A stretch of 64,000 nt of DNA from positions 62,001 to 126,000 of the forward strand of contig CAMGZM010000005.1 in NCBI GenBank assembly GCA_946183145.1, read 5' to 3'. The notes under the pieces were generated by a model. It did not search any database. It was not told where the DNA came from and saw nothing but the letters and a program-made list of their open reading frames with translations. The position numbers and the translations under genes are program-made. Shown in pieces: positions 36,486 to 45,348 of the stretch; positions within the stretch are counted from its first letter, which is position 1; every line of letters starts with the position of its first letter. Source of the stretch: an uncultured Fretibacterium sp. (GTDB taxonomy: Bacteria; Synergistota; Synergistia; Synergistales; Aminobacteriaceae).

Positions 36486-38186
36486 TTACTTGCTGAGTCT
36501 CTGGTAAACCTTTACCCCTCTGGAAAATATACCGTTCGCAGGGTTGATTTTCACGTTCGTAAACTCAAAGCGGAATTTCTCTATGTTCTCCGCCCTGAAT
36601 GAGAATGACGGCACGGAAAATTCTGCTGTCAGTATGTCGTTCACAGCTTCAACAATTTCACCGTAACCCGCAAATTTCGCCATCGGCATAACCATAGCCA
36701 TAACTCCGTTCTCATCGTCCATAATCCACGAGCGTATACCGTCAAAATCTACCCATACCGCCGCAATCCCGACAGAATCAGCCAGACTTTTCAGCACAGG
36801 CTTTATCATCGGTGAACCGTTAAGGCTTTCGAGTTCCGCAAAGTTTATCCCTAAAGTTTCGCCCTTGTTCTGAATCAGGCATGACACTGGGCTGATTGAC
36901 GTATCAAGCTGCAAAATTCCTTCCTGCACTTTCTGGAAATGCGGCGATTTCGTGAGGTGTGAGAAAATTTTTCCCGCTGCTCCCTTCATGCCCGTCTGTG
37001 AAATATAAAGCGCAGGTATCTTGAAGCCCTCATATGTTACGCTGTCATTCACCGTTACGGAAAAAGGCCCGTCAAAAAATGATGCCGTCTCACTCTCAGA
37101 AATTCCGAACCTCACACGGAGCTGACGCACAAATTCCGTCCATATGTCTTTGGTCTCTTTGCTGTCTTTCAGGCTTGCAAGCCTCAGAATCCCGCCCATC
37201 GCGAAAAGAGGACTCTTTGTCCCCGCAAGCGTCAAGTATGAGCCTTTCACGGGCGGTGTAGGAGCTTCCATCTTTGCGGCGTATTTCTGGTTTATGGCCT
37301 CAATGAGATTCACTGCGAACGAAAACACAAATTTATCCGGCTGACTCTCAAACGCGCACTCGAAATTTATCGGCTTGTCAAAAAGTTCCGTTACTAGTTT
37401 GTCCGCGCTGTCAAGAGTGTGTTTAGTGTCCATCTTGTCGAGCGTCTTATAGTCAACGTGAACAACCGCAAAATCTTTCTCCGTAAACTGACGCTTCAAC
37501 CCGCTGAATAATCTTGCCTCCGAACCGTTATACGCATTCAGTGAGGCTTTAAGCTCGTCAGGACTCATTGCGACAAGAATCATATCGCCTTCTGCCCTGA
37601 TGAATAACTCATTGTCCACGCGATAAGAGCCGTCATTGAGCTTTTCGGCCTTAATCATAGTTTGTGCTATTGCCGTTATAGGGTTGTCATTTCCGAGAAT
37701 CAATTTCGCAAAGTCAACATCTTCTGCTGTTCCGTCTGAAATCTTTTTGACTGTTGCGGCCATGCTTGAGTCTACGGTGAATGCCATCTGGAAAAAATCT
37801 GACTTCTTTTCGTCAGGGTCTAACGCTCCTATAACTATTGCGGCTGACTTTAACGGAGTCCTTGTCGCAAACGCCCTGAAAAACTCTATACCGCCTAATA
37901 TGTCGTTTGAGTCCTTTGACTTCAGAATCAGCGGCATAAACGGGTTAATGTTGTCATCAGACGCAAGCCATTTCAGGAATGACGCTGTATCATCAAGCCT
38001 TATCACAGCATATACGGAATTATCCGGCCTCACTGTTAATGCGTTCTCCGGGTACACATCTGCGGGCTTGGGTGTTTCATCTGTCTTGAATGACGGAAGC
38101 AAATCACCGAGACTTAACGCCGATGCAGTAACAGAAGAAACGATTACGCACAGGCAAGCGAGAAAAAATATCCTTCTGAGTTTCAC
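36486..38186 (-). CDS. Large exported protein, DUF3352-like
   Basis: From GTG 38186 the product has 566 residues; the frame is open for 18 more codons, but GGAGG (AAAGGAGGAATATTTACC) fits the GTG. A signal peptide (LRRIFFLACLCVIVSSVTASA) is followed by a soluble, alternating alpha/beta region. Segments such as VYAVIRLDDTASFLKWL, FAVVHVDYKTLDKM and AAVWVDFDGIRSWI repeat the pattern of a hydrophobic strand followed by an acidic turn, as in DUF3352-like exported proteins. This family call is tentative. The gene follows tpiA behind a terminator, so it has its own promoter. Confidence 0.6.
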   Translation of the reverse strand: MKLRRIFFLACLCVIVSSVTASALSLGDLLPSFKTDETPKPADVYPENALTVRPDNSVYAVIRLDDTASFLKWLASDDNINPFMPLILKSKDSNDILGGIEFFRAFATRTPLKSAAIVIGALDPDEKKSDFFQMAFTVDSSMAATVKKISDGTAEDVDFAKLILGNDNPITAIAQTMIKAEKLNDGSYRVDNELFIRAEGDMILVAMSPDELKASLNAYNGSEARLFSGLKRQFTEKDFAVVHVDYKTLDKMDTKHTLDSADKLVTELFDKPINFECAFESQPDKFVFSFAVNLIEAINQKYAAKMEAPTPPVKGSYLTLAGTKSPLFAMGGILRLASLKDSKETKDIWTEFVRQLRVRFGISESETASFFDGPFSVTVNDSVTYEGFKIPALYISQTGMKGAAGKIFSHLTKSPHFQKVQEGILQLDTSISPVSCLIQNKGETLGINFAELESLNGSPMIKPVLKSLADSVGIAAVWVDFDGIRSWIMDDENGVMAMVMPMAKFAGYGEIVEAVNDILTAEFSVPSFSFRAENIEKFRFEFTNVKINPANGIFSRGVKVYQRLSK

Positions 38187-38220
38187 GGTAAATATTCCTC
38201 CTTTGGTCTCTATTAGTCGA

Positions 38221-38253
38221 AAAAAATACCCCCCTGACATGAATACAGGAGGG
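38221..38253 (-). terminator. Terminator after tpiA
   Basis: On the minus strand CCCTCCTG and CAGGGGGG form an 8-bp stem with one mismatch, followed by TATTTTTTT, 13-45 nt beyond the tpiA stop. Confidence 0.75.
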
Positions 38254-38265
38254 CATGACTATACA

Positions 38266-39009
38266 CTATGCTTTGTACGCCGTGTAAATCTCAAGGAACG
38301 GTGCGACCTTCAGTGAAGCTCCTCCGACTAATGCGCCGTCAATATCGGGCTGTGAGAGAAGCTCTTTTGCGTTTGAGCCTTTTACGCTCCCGCCGTAAAG
38401 TATCACCGCTTCTTTATGGCCGATTAATTCCCGGCTCCATTTGCAGACCTCTTCAGCCTGTGCAGGCGTGGCAGTTTTCCCCGTTCCGATTGCCCAGACG
38501 GGTTCATATGCGTAGATGATTTTTGCGACTTCTGCGGGCGTTAATCCGTCAATTGCGCTCTTGAGCTGGCGTTCCATAACCGTGAACGTATTTCCCGACT
38601 CGCGCTCCTCTAACGTTTCACCGTAGCAGAATACAGGAGTCATTCCCGCGTCAAGCACTGCCTTCACCTTTTTCGCTATGAGTTCATCTGACTCGCCGAA
38701 AATGTGCCGCCTCTCGCTGTGTCCTATGATGATGTGCGTAACACCGTATTCTTTCAGCATGGGGATTGAGATTTCTCCCGTGAAAGCTCCTTTTGCCTCG
38801 TAGTATACGTTCTGTGCTCCGAAAACTATTCCGCACTTTTTCGCACCCTGCGACAACGGCCACAATGACGTGAACGGGGCGAAAATTCCTACTTCGAGAT
38901 CGTTAGCTTTCACTGCGTTATATGCCGCGGGGAACTCCTCAAAGAATTTCTCCGTCTCGCTGTAGGTGTTGTTCATCTTCCAGTTGCCATAAAGATATAT
39001 CTTCTTCAT
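38266..39009 (-). CDS. tpiA: Triosephosphate isomerase
   Basis: A 247-residue TIM: GNWKMNNT at the N-terminus with the catalytic Lys, IIGHSERR with the catalytic His, the YEPVWAIGTGKTAT loop with the catalytic Glu, and LYGGSVKGSN near the C-terminus. It interconverts DHAP and glyceraldehyde-3-phosphate. pgk lies 14 nt upstream, the usual glycolytic pair. Confidence 0.97.
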   Translation of the reverse strand: MKKIYLYGNWKMNNTYSETEKFFEEFPAAYNAVKANDLEVGIFAPFTSLWPLSQGAKKCGIVFGAQNVYYEAKGAFTGEISIPMLKEYGVTHIIIGHSERRHIFGESDELIAKKVKAVLDAGMTPVFCYGETLEERESGNTFTVMERQLKSAIDGLTPAEVAKIIYAYEPVWAIGTGKTATPAQAEEVCKWSRELIGHKEAVILYGGSVKGSNAKELLSQPDIDGALVGGASLKVAPFLEIYTAYKA

Positions 39010-39023
39010 GATGAATAATCCTC

Positions 39024-40214
39024 CTATACCCTGAAAGGCTCCATGCCGGGAAGTTTTTTGCCCTCGCAGTATTCGAGGCTTGCGCCGCCGCCGGTTGAAA
39101 CGTGTGATACTTTGTCGGCGACTTTGAACTGACGCACCGCGCTTGCTGTATCTCCTCCGCCGATTACCGTTACAGTTCCGTGCTTCTGAGTCATCTCTGC
39201 TACTGCCTCAGCGAGTTTCTTTGTGCCTTCCGCGAATTTCGCATCCTCAAAGACTCCCATAGGGCCGTTCCACAGTATAGACTTTGCGCCGTCAAGAGCT
39301 GCCACAAAACATTTCACCGTTTCGGGGCCAATGTCGAGTCCCATTTTGTCGGCGGGCATGTTGTCGCTTGATACTATTTCCGTGTCTGTTGCGTCCATCC
39401 CTGAAGCTACTACGCTGTCAACAGGAAGCAATATTTTCACGCCCATATCAGCGGCTTTTTTGAGTGTGTCTTTCGCGAAATCGAGTCTTTCAGCGTCGCA
39501 TAATGATTTTCCGATTTCCTTCCCCTGTGCTTTCAGGAACGTATACGCCATTCCGCCGCCGATGAGAATCGTTGTAGCCTTGTCGAGAAGGTTGCCTACG
39601 ATGTCGATTTTGTCCGAGACTTTTGCGCCTCCGAGTATAAGCACGTAGGGTTTTGCGGGATTCTCGCTGACAGCTCCGAGCATATCGCCTTCACGCATGA
39701 GAAGATCCCCGGCAAATGCTGCCTTCACGAACGGTATAACTCCGCATGTTGAGCAGTCCGCACGGTGAGACGCGCTGAAAGCATCCATCACAAAAACGTC
39801 AAAAGGAGCGGCCATCTTCTTTGAGAACTCTTCATCATTCTTCTGTTCCTCAGGGTGAAAGCGTGAGTTTTCGAGCATAACGATTTCGCCGGGCTTGAGT
39901 GCGTCAACAGCTTCTGCTACTTTGTCGCCTACACAGTCATCAACAAATACAACTTTCAGCCCGTATGCTTTCTCGACATCGGGGACAATCTGTGAGAGTG
40001 AGAATGCCGGATCTACTTTGCCTTTAGGACGGCCGAAATGTGAGACTAATGCGACCTTTGCGCCTGCGTCAAGAAGTTTCTTCAGCGTGCTTGTGTGCGC
40101 AAGTATGCGGGCGTTGTCGGTAACTTTTCCGTTCTTGAAGGGTACGTTGAAATCTACGCGCATGAGTACTTTTTTCCCTGCTACATCTGAGGGGGTGAAA
40201 GTTTTCAGCTTCAT
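39024..40214 (-). CDS. pgk: Phosphoglycerate kinase
   Basis: A 396-residue PGK with the N-terminal RVDFNVPFKNGKVTD, the substrate motif SHFGRPKG, and the ATP-side GGGDTASAV and STGGGASLEY segments. It forms ATP from 1,3-bisphosphoglycerate. The start has GGAGGAAT upstream. There is 110 bp between it and the whiA homologue; GAPDH is not present in the window. Confidence 0.97.
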   Translation of the reverse strand: MKLKTFTPSDVAGKKVLMRVDFNVPFKNGKVTDNARILAHTSTLKKLLDAGAKVALVSHFGRPKGKVDPAFSLSQIVPDVEKAYGLKVVFVDDCVGDKVAEAVDALKPGEIVMLENSRFHPEEQKNDEEFSKKMAAPFDVFVMDAFSASHRADCSTCGVIPFVKAAFAGDLLMREGDMLGAVSENPAKPYVLILGGAKVSDKIDIVGNLLDKATTILIGGGMAYTFLKAQGKEIGKSLCDAERLDFAKDTLKKAADMGVKILLPVDSVVASGMDATDTEIVSSDNMPADKMGLDIGPETVKCFVAALDGAKSILWNGPMGVFEDAKFAEGTKKLAEAVAEMTQKHGTVTVIGGGDTASAVRQFKVADKVSHVSTGGGASLEYCEGKKLPGMEPFRV

Positions 40215-40323
40215 GATTAATTCCTCCGTATAAAATTTTCTTTGTGGATTGGTTTCTGCCTGCCCGATATTTTACAGCAAAATTTTCTGAGAGTCTGTTT
40301 GTGTGTGATAAGTCCGCTGGCAA

Positions 40324-41205
40324 TCAAGCATTAATCAGCGCACGTATCTTTTTCCAGCGGTAATTTACTGTGCTTTTGCTGACGGGGGGATTAAGCCTCA
40401 AGCCTAATTCTTCAAGTGATAAGTCAGGATTCTCGATTCTCAGTCTCAGAAGCTCGCGGAAATTTTCAGGAAGCGAATCAATTATCCCAGTCTCAAAAAT
40501 TTTCTCTGCGATTCGTTTTTGCTCGTGAGCGGCCTTAACCGAGCGTGCAATATTCGCCGTGTCATAATTCCTCACGAGATTAGCCTTGTTACGCGCTGAA
40601 CGTATTATTGTCATCTCCTCGAAATCAAGCGCGCCCGACTCAATTCCCGCATTGTATAGAAACGTAGTAATGTCATCATGATTGCGGAGCGTAAATTCAT
40701 TTCGGTGTTCGCTCCAAGTGAGTCCAGTTTGCGAGATGATATTTCGTGTCTTCTGTGATAATTCAGCGTCGGAAACAATGAGCGTCAAATAGTAGCCTGT
40801 TTTCGGGAAATATAATCCTCCAGTGCTGCCCCATAAACCTTTGAGCCATGACCATACAGACGGCAAATTTTCAGGAAGTCTCAGAATTTCGGGAGGGCAT
40901 GTGAATTTTACGGAGGGTTTGCGGTTAGGACGGGTAATCATTGAGATGTTGAGCGTGAGAGACTCAGCGTAAGACGTGAGAGGCCACAAGGGGAATTTTC
41001 CCGGCCCTGTGAGACGGCGCGCGGCTCTGAGTCTGTTTGTCGTGAAAATGCCGTGATGATTCCGCATTCCCATCAACAAGCCGGAAGTTTCAGCGTCAGC
41101 AAGTGAGCGTGATTTTACGGGAGAAGAGAGCCATTCATCCCAAATTTTTGACAGCCATAAATCTTTGTCCATCTCATGAAGTTTCTGCCCGCGTGAAGCC
41201 GACAT
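40324..41205 (-). CDS. whiA: WhiA-family DNA-binding regulator
   Basis: A 293-residue protein that matches WhiA along its length. The LAGLIDADG-like core is seen in WSWLKGLWGSTGGLYFPKTGYYLTLIVSD, followed by FLYNAGIESGALDFEEMTIIRSARNKANLVRNYDTANIARSVKAAHEQKRIAEKI and the C-terminal HTH LSLEELGLRLNPPVSKSTVNYRWKKI. WhiA regulates division or metabolism in Gram-positive bacteria. Its usual partners RapZ and YvcK are absent here. The start is 41205 or 41172 (ATG right after the stop of the upstream gene); neither has a strong ribosome-binding site. It follows a nuclease-like gene pair. Confidence 0.85.
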   Translation of the reverse strand: MSASRGQKLHEMDKDLWLSKIWDEWLSSPVKSRSLADAETSGLLMGMRNHHGIFTTNRLRAARRLTGPGKFPLWPLTSYAESLTLNISMITRPNRKPSVKFTCPPEILRLPENLPSVWSWLKGLWGSTGGLYFPKTGYYLTLIVSDAELSQKTRNIISQTGLTWSEHRNEFTLRNHDDITTFLYNAGIESGALDFEEMTIIRSARNKANLVRNYDTANIARSVKAAHEQKRIAEKIFETGIIDSLPENFRELLRLRIENPDLSLEELGLRLNPPVSKSTVNYRWKKIRALINA

Positions 41206-42001
41206 ATTGAGCGTCTTCTTCTGACCAGCAATATTTATCGCCCTCAGAGAGATTTACGCGAACCGACAAATATCCCTCATCGTCAGGAACGTAATACACT
41301 CTTTTGCCGTCTAAATCTGCCTTGCACCTTATGCAGGGGAAATTCTTGAAGTAGAAATGCTCCCTGATTGCGATTCCGAATTTCTGGGCGAGGGTTTTCA
41401 CACGGCTGATTAGGGCTGATGACGTGAAGCACATTGCGCTTACTCCGTCTGAAACATTATCGCGTTTGTACTCCATAGCCGCGCCTAAAAGAGAGTACAT
41501 GTTATCGAGGTCAATCGTTGCGGCTGACTCAGTTAGGGCGACGATGATTCGTCCTTCCTTCCTGCAAATGAGATTTCTGCCGCAGAAGTAATCCACACTC
41601 CAGCCCATCCGCTCGAACAAGTAACCCGTATATATCCTGTAACGCTTGTTGAGGCCGAGATTTGTTGACGTGAAATTTCTCCAGAGTCCGGCGGAATCAG
41701 CAATATCATCGGGAATTTTCTCATCAGGCGGGAGGAAATCGGGCGGAACTGGTGAAAGATCTGCTGAAAATGCACGTTTGTTGTCTGCGATTTGAGTCCT
41801 CAATGCTGAGTTAAGCTGCTTGAGCCTGAGTCTTTCGGCTTCTGCGTGTATATATTTGGCTTGAAGTGCGTTAATGTCGTCGGTCATATTGTCGAGTCCC
41901 CTGTGAGTGTACAGAAGGAAATTCCCTGTATCATTTTGGGCGGGGAAATTTCTTGCTGTTTTTCGGAAGAATGCGAGAGAGCCGACATTGTTTTTGCTCA
42001 T
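41174..42001 (-). CDS. Restriction-endonuclease-like protein, probable inactive paralogue
   Basis: A 275-residue protein with AAGGAGG 9 nt before its ATG. Residues about 45-75 are a coiled coil (LQAKYIHAEAERLRLKQLNSALRTQI) that aligns with the larger neighbour. From about 115 it has the same fold: RYRIYTGYLFERMGWSVDYF, LICRK, NFPCIRCKADLDGKRVYYVPDDEGYL and SEEDAQYVGFTRAE. The active-site Asp of GIDLICRK is replaced (GRNLICRK) and the Lys of the RCKVE strand is replaced (ALTES), so catalysis is unlikely. Its end overlaps whiA by 32 nt. It may bind DNA or regulate its active neighbour. Confidence 0.7.
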   Translation of the reverse strand: MSKNNVGSLAFFRKTARNFPAQNDTGNFLLYTHRGLDNMTDDINALQAKYIHAEAERLRLKQLNSALRTQIADNKRAFSADLSPVPPDFLPPDEKIPDDIADSAGLWRNFTSTNLGLNKRYRIYTGYLFERMGWSVDYFCGRNLICRKEGRIIVALTESAATIDLDNMYSLLGAAMEYKRDNVSDGVSAMCFTSSALISRVKTLAQKFGIAIREHFYFKNFPCIRCKADLDGKRVYYVPDDEGYLSVRVNLSEGDKYCWSEEDAQYVGFTRAETS

Positions 42002-42083
42002 CAGATTTCCTCCTTGCGTTTGTGTATTATATCTATTATCGCCTCTTTTCGCTCAGTACTTCACACAGCCAATTTGCATATAG

Positions 42084-43271
42084 TCAGAAGCCTTGCTGCA
42101 TTGCGTCATTCACATTATCACAGAACATATCACCGTTTGCAGGGGTTATAGTTGTGGTGAGATAAGCGTCATCCAGCGGAGTGTAATGTACTTTTGTTCC
42201 GTCAGGGAGGACTTTGCATTTTACGTAGGGGAAATTCTGAAACGGAATCGTATCTTTCACGGCAATGCTGAATTTATCCGCTACATTTTTTGCGTTATTG
42301 CTGAGAGTGCCTGATGTTACGCATAATGCGCCGACATTAAGACTCGGATTGTCCATCTTGAAACGTAATGCCCTTGCCGCAAGGTAATACACAAGAATAG
42401 TATTCATTCCTTCTACTTTGCACCGCACGAGAACAGCCCAGTTATCTTTTCTGCATATCAGATCTATTCCATCATCATAAACGCCGTTATTTATCCCGCA
42501 GTACTCGACATTGAAGCCCCTGTATTCACACAAGTAGCCTATGTACAAGTCGTATCTGCGTGCTTGTCCTGCCAACTGACCGAGCGGAAATTGACCGACG
42601 TACCTATTCCAGAAAGTAGGCACAATTCCGCCTGTGTGAGGGCTTCTTAGGAACAGAAATTCACGCGGCCATTCTGAAGGCTGAGTGAGTAAAGCGGGTG
42701 TTTGTGGCGGTGTTTGTCTGAGAGTTTCATTTTCTGCTGTAAGTTTTGTGATTGATTGTGCGTCCTGTAAAATTCTTGCTTTCAGCTTTCTGATTTTTGC
42801 TACTGCTTTTTCTGACAGCTCCGAAAATTTTGCTTTCATCGCGTCGATTAACCTTTGCTTTTTTGCGATTTCCGCGTTCAGTGCTGTGATTTGTGTCCTT
42901 AGTGCGTCAGCCTCGTCATGCTCCGTAAGTCGTGTGATTTCCTGCTGCAACGCTGTAATAGTTTCGTCCCGTTCGGTGATTTCTGCCCTTAATGCGTCCG
43001 ACTCGTCATGCTCCGTAAGGTGTGTGATTTCTTCCTGCAACGCCGTAATAGTCTTGTCTCGTTCTGCGATTTCTGTGTTTGCTTCCTCAAGTTTTTTCCC
43101 CTGCTCTGTGATTTTTTCCCTGAGAGCAGCATTCATATTTTTTTGTCTAACTCTCTCAGACTCAGCCCTGAGATAATTCCCGTAAAGCTCATCAAGGCAA
43201 GCCTCGTAAAGCTCATCAACATTTCTCAGCAAATCTTCTTTGTTCTTCAGCAAGTCTTCTTTTGACAGCAT
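42084..43271 (-). CDS. Coiled-coil PD-(D/E)XK restriction-endonuclease-like protein
   Basis: A 395-residue protein: an N-terminal coiled coil (about 15-185) with two near-identical 30-residue units, then an Mrr-like endonuclease domain. It has RYDLYIGYLCEYRGFNVEYCGINNGVYDDGIDLICRKDNWAVLVRCKVEG, in which Asp of GIDLI and Lys of VRCK are the expected metal-binding pair. The C-terminal NFPYVKCKVLPDGTKVHY is shared with Clostridial relatives I recall as coiled-coil restriction endonucleases. No methyltransferase is nearby, so it is not a classical type II system. It is followed by the inactive paralogue 82 nt downstream; the motility operon lies upstream. Confidence 0.75.
   Translation of the reverse strand: MLSKEDLLKNKEDLLRNVDELYEACLDELYGNYLRAESERVRQKNMNAALREKITEQGKKLEEANTEIAERDKTITALQEEITHLTEHDESDALRAEITERDETITALQQEITRLTEHDEADALRTQITALNAEIAKKQRLIDAMKAKFSELSEKAVAKIRKLKARILQDAQSITKLTAENETLRQTPPQTPALLTQPSEWPREFLFLRSPHTGGIVPTFWNRYVGQFPLGQLAGQARRYDLYIGYLCEYRGFNVEYCGINNGVYDDGIDLICRKDNWAVLVRCKVEGMNTILVYYLAARALRFKMDNPSLNVGALCVTSGTLSNNAKNVADKFSIAVKDTIPFQNFPYVKCKVLPDGTKVHYTPLDDAYLTTTITPANGDMFCDNVNDAMQQGF
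42888..43080. repeat. 90-bp tandem duplication inside the coiled-coil coding region
   Basis: A 90-bp unit (30 codons) is present about 2.1 times; for example CTCCGTAAG occurs at 42921 and again at 43011. It encodes the repeated ITALQxEITxLTEHDExDALR segment, which lengthens the coiled coil by whole heptad multiples plus two residues. The copies differ at several bases, so the duplication is not brand new. Confidence 0.8.
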
Positions 43272-43297
43272 GTGAAATCCCTCTTTCTTGTGCGTAA

Positions 43298-43333
43298 CAA
43301 AAATCCCTCCGGCGTGTAGATATTCCGAAGGGA
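43298..43333 (-). terminator. Terminator of the motility operon
   Basis: TCCCTCCGG (43304-43312) pairs with CCGAAGGGA (43325-43333) with one mismatch. On the minus strand the stem is followed by TTTTTG. It lies just beyond the stop of the last small gene (43349) and isolates the operon from the nuclease-like pair. Confidence 0.75.
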
Positions 43334-43348
43334 CTCTAAATATATTTC

Positions 43349-43711
43349 CTATGCGATGAAGCTGAAACTTTTTGTGCGCTTTTTGCTTTTGACATCTTCT
43401 GTTATGGGTGAGATTTGCTGCGCAGTTAATTCATGGCCGTTTTTGTCTGTTTTCTTCTCTTCAGACTTCACGAACGAATCGCGCTGATTATTTTTCTTCC
43501 GGCCTTCACGCTCGTCATTCTCGGTTTTTCGGTGAACTCTCTGCATCTCATTAGCGGCTTCACTTGCCTGCACTGTCTGTACTGCCCTTATCCCGTCGCG
43601 TATAATCTCCTGCTTCTGGCCTGTATCCTGAGCGGCGGCGAGTGCGTTAGGTGCGTGATGGGTCATTGCCTCGACATTCATATTCGACATCAACATACTT
43701 ACGGGCTGCAT
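43349..43711 (-). CDS. Small hydrophilic protein of unknown function, last gene of motility operon
   Basis: A 120-residue, strongly charged protein without membrane segment. The N-terminal half is Ala/Met/Gln-rich (LAAAQDTGQKQEIIRDGI), the middle is a basic/acidic helical segment and the C-terminus ends SKSFSFIA-like. It is 3 nt downstream of the FapA-like gene. Such proteins at the end of motility operons are often called flagellar accessory proteins; no family is recognised. Confidence 0.55.
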   Translation of the reverse strand: MQPVSMLMSNMNVEAMTHHAPNALAAAQDTGQKQEIIRDGIRAVQTVQASEAANEMQRVHRKTENDEREGRKKNNQRDSFVKSEEKKTDKNGHELTAQQISPITEDVKSKKRTKSFSFIA

Positions 43712-43714
43712 GTT

Positions 43715-45334
43715 TTAACCTCCTCCAATTTTCCCGGCCATGTAGTCATACGGCACAAGGTCAATAGCTCTCTTTTCGTCATTGGCGATGAATGCGGTAT
43801 ACTTGCAGACCTCATGAACGATATACGTCAAGCCTCTTACGGTTATTACTGAGCCGGGGTAACATATATCCTTCACACGCACAATGCCTTTGTCTTTTAC
43901 GAGCGCGATTTGTTCCTCTAATGCGTCAAGCTCCTTCTGCATTCCGGCTCTTGCTGCCTGAAGCTGAAATTTCATTTTCGTCAAGTCCATCATCATGGCG
44001 CGTTTCTTGTCGTCAAGTTTTCCGGCTGCCTCTAAAGTTTTGAGTATCTTCATGTTAGGCTCTATTCGTTCAAGATTCTCATCACAGCGTTTGATTTCTG
44101 TCGTGAAGATCTTGCGTTTCTCTAACTGTTCGGGGGGCAAACCTACAACGACTTCTGTTTTTGTTCCCATTTCAGAGCCGAGAATATGACATGCGACTTC
44201 AAGCCCTGCTTCGATTCTTCCTCCTGCAATCTGTGAATGCTTGCCGGAGTCCAAAGCAATAACGGCTGTCTGCGCGTACAAATGGCTGTGAAGTATAGCG
44301 TTTTTGACGAGAATAGAACCTCCGCTCCTGATTGTTGCCTGGTCTCCGAAACTCAGCGAAATATCACCGTTCGCGCGCACAGAGCCTCGCCCCATTCCCC
44401 TGACTCCGCCCTGAATTACGATAACGCCCTGGCTGTCAATGTCTGCACCTTCTACAGGGCCGTTAATCATGATGTTACCCTGCGCCGCAACGTGAAATCC
44501 ATCACGAACAGCACCCGTAATTTTCACAGCTCCAGTGAAGTCAATGCTTCCGACAGCAAAATCAATGTCCCTGTGAATGTCAAGCTCAGGGAGAACTACG
44601 AGCCGCCCGCGTTCATTCTTGAGCTGGCCTTCAGCGGTTGCGATTAGGAGGAGGGGATTCATTTCGTCGCGCTTGAGTCCATCGCCGAATGAGAAATCTA
44701 CATTTCGGACTGACTGAGCTTTTGCGACTCCGCCGGTAACATCGACTCCGTTTTTGCCGTTGACTAAAGGATGTTTTATTGCGATTTCCTGCCCGGGATG
44801 AACCGTAACAATTGTGCTTCTGCTCCAAAAGTCTATTTTCTCGTCATCGCGAACATCAAAAGGCTTGTCGGGGTCTTTGATGAGTTCGATTACAGCGTCT
44901 TTACCTTCAACGGGAGGAATGCCGGTAGCGACAACAACGGCCTCATTTGCGAGCTTACGCGCTAATAATGACTGTATAGCGTCATCACTGATTCCGATTT
45001 TCACGCCGTGAGCGTCAAGGCTTCTTTTGACCTCATCAAGAGTCGGCCAAGGCTTTGTGAAGAACGGCGGCTCAATTTCAACGTAAGCATTCATTTTAGG
45101 AGCGTCAAGAGTGATTTTGATTCGCGCATTTTTTTCGAGAGACTCACTTCTGAGGCAGATTTTGCATGTTTCACCGTCTTTTACGAACTTACGAACGGCC
45201 TTGAAGTCATAGCGTACAATCCCCCATTCTTTCAGGAAGGCGTACAAATCATTTTCCTTGAAGTCTTTTGTGTAGCATGACAAATATATTCCGTCAGGTC
45301 TTGCCTCAAGGGAAAATTTATCCTTCTCGAACAA
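43715..45334 (-). CDS. FapA family (DUF342) protein
   Basis: A 539-residue protein with an N-terminal domain, then the DUF342/FapA beta-solenoid (about 180-380). The repeating pattern VRDGFHVAAQGNIMINGPVEGADIDSQGVIVIQGGVRG is made of short strands with Gly turns, like the MinC/bactofilin type. A coiled coil (about 400-470) follows. FapA proteins are found next to flagellar sigma genes and are thought to help polar flagellar assembly or polysaccharide handling. It overlaps nothing and follows fliA by 14 nt. Confidence 0.85.
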   Translation of the reverse strand: MFEKDKFSLEARPDGIYLSCYTKDFKENDLYAFLKEWGIVRYDFKAVRKFVKDGETCKICLRSESLEKNARIKITLDAPKMNAYVEIEPPFFTKPWPTLDEVKRSLDAHGVKIGISDDAIQSLLARKLANEAVVVATGIPPVEGKDAVIELIKDPDKPFDVRDDEKIDFWSRSTIVTVHPGQEIAIKHPLVNGKNGVDVTGGVAKAQSVRNVDFSFGDGLKRDEMNPLLLIATAEGQLKNERGRLVVLPELDIHRDIDFAVGSIDFTGAVKITGAVRDGFHVAAQGNIMINGPVEGADIDSQGVIVIQGGVRGMGRGSVRANGDISLSFGDQATIRSGGSILVKNAILHSHLYAQTAVIALDSGKHSQIAGGRIEAGLEVACHILGSEMGTKTEVVVGLPPEQLEKRKIFTTEIKRCDENLERIEPNMKILKTLEAAGKLDDKKRAMMMDLTKMKFQLQAARAGMQKELDALEEQIALVKDKGIVRVKDICYPGSVITVRGLTYIVHEVCKYTAFIANDEKRAIDLVPYDYMAGKIGGG

Positions 45335-45348
45335 TAATTTTCACCTCC

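Noticed and set aside
44237-44647. Plus-strand ORF opposite the FapA gene
   Set aside because: It is a shadow of a gene with a clear repeated beta-solenoid pattern, and has no homology-like features.
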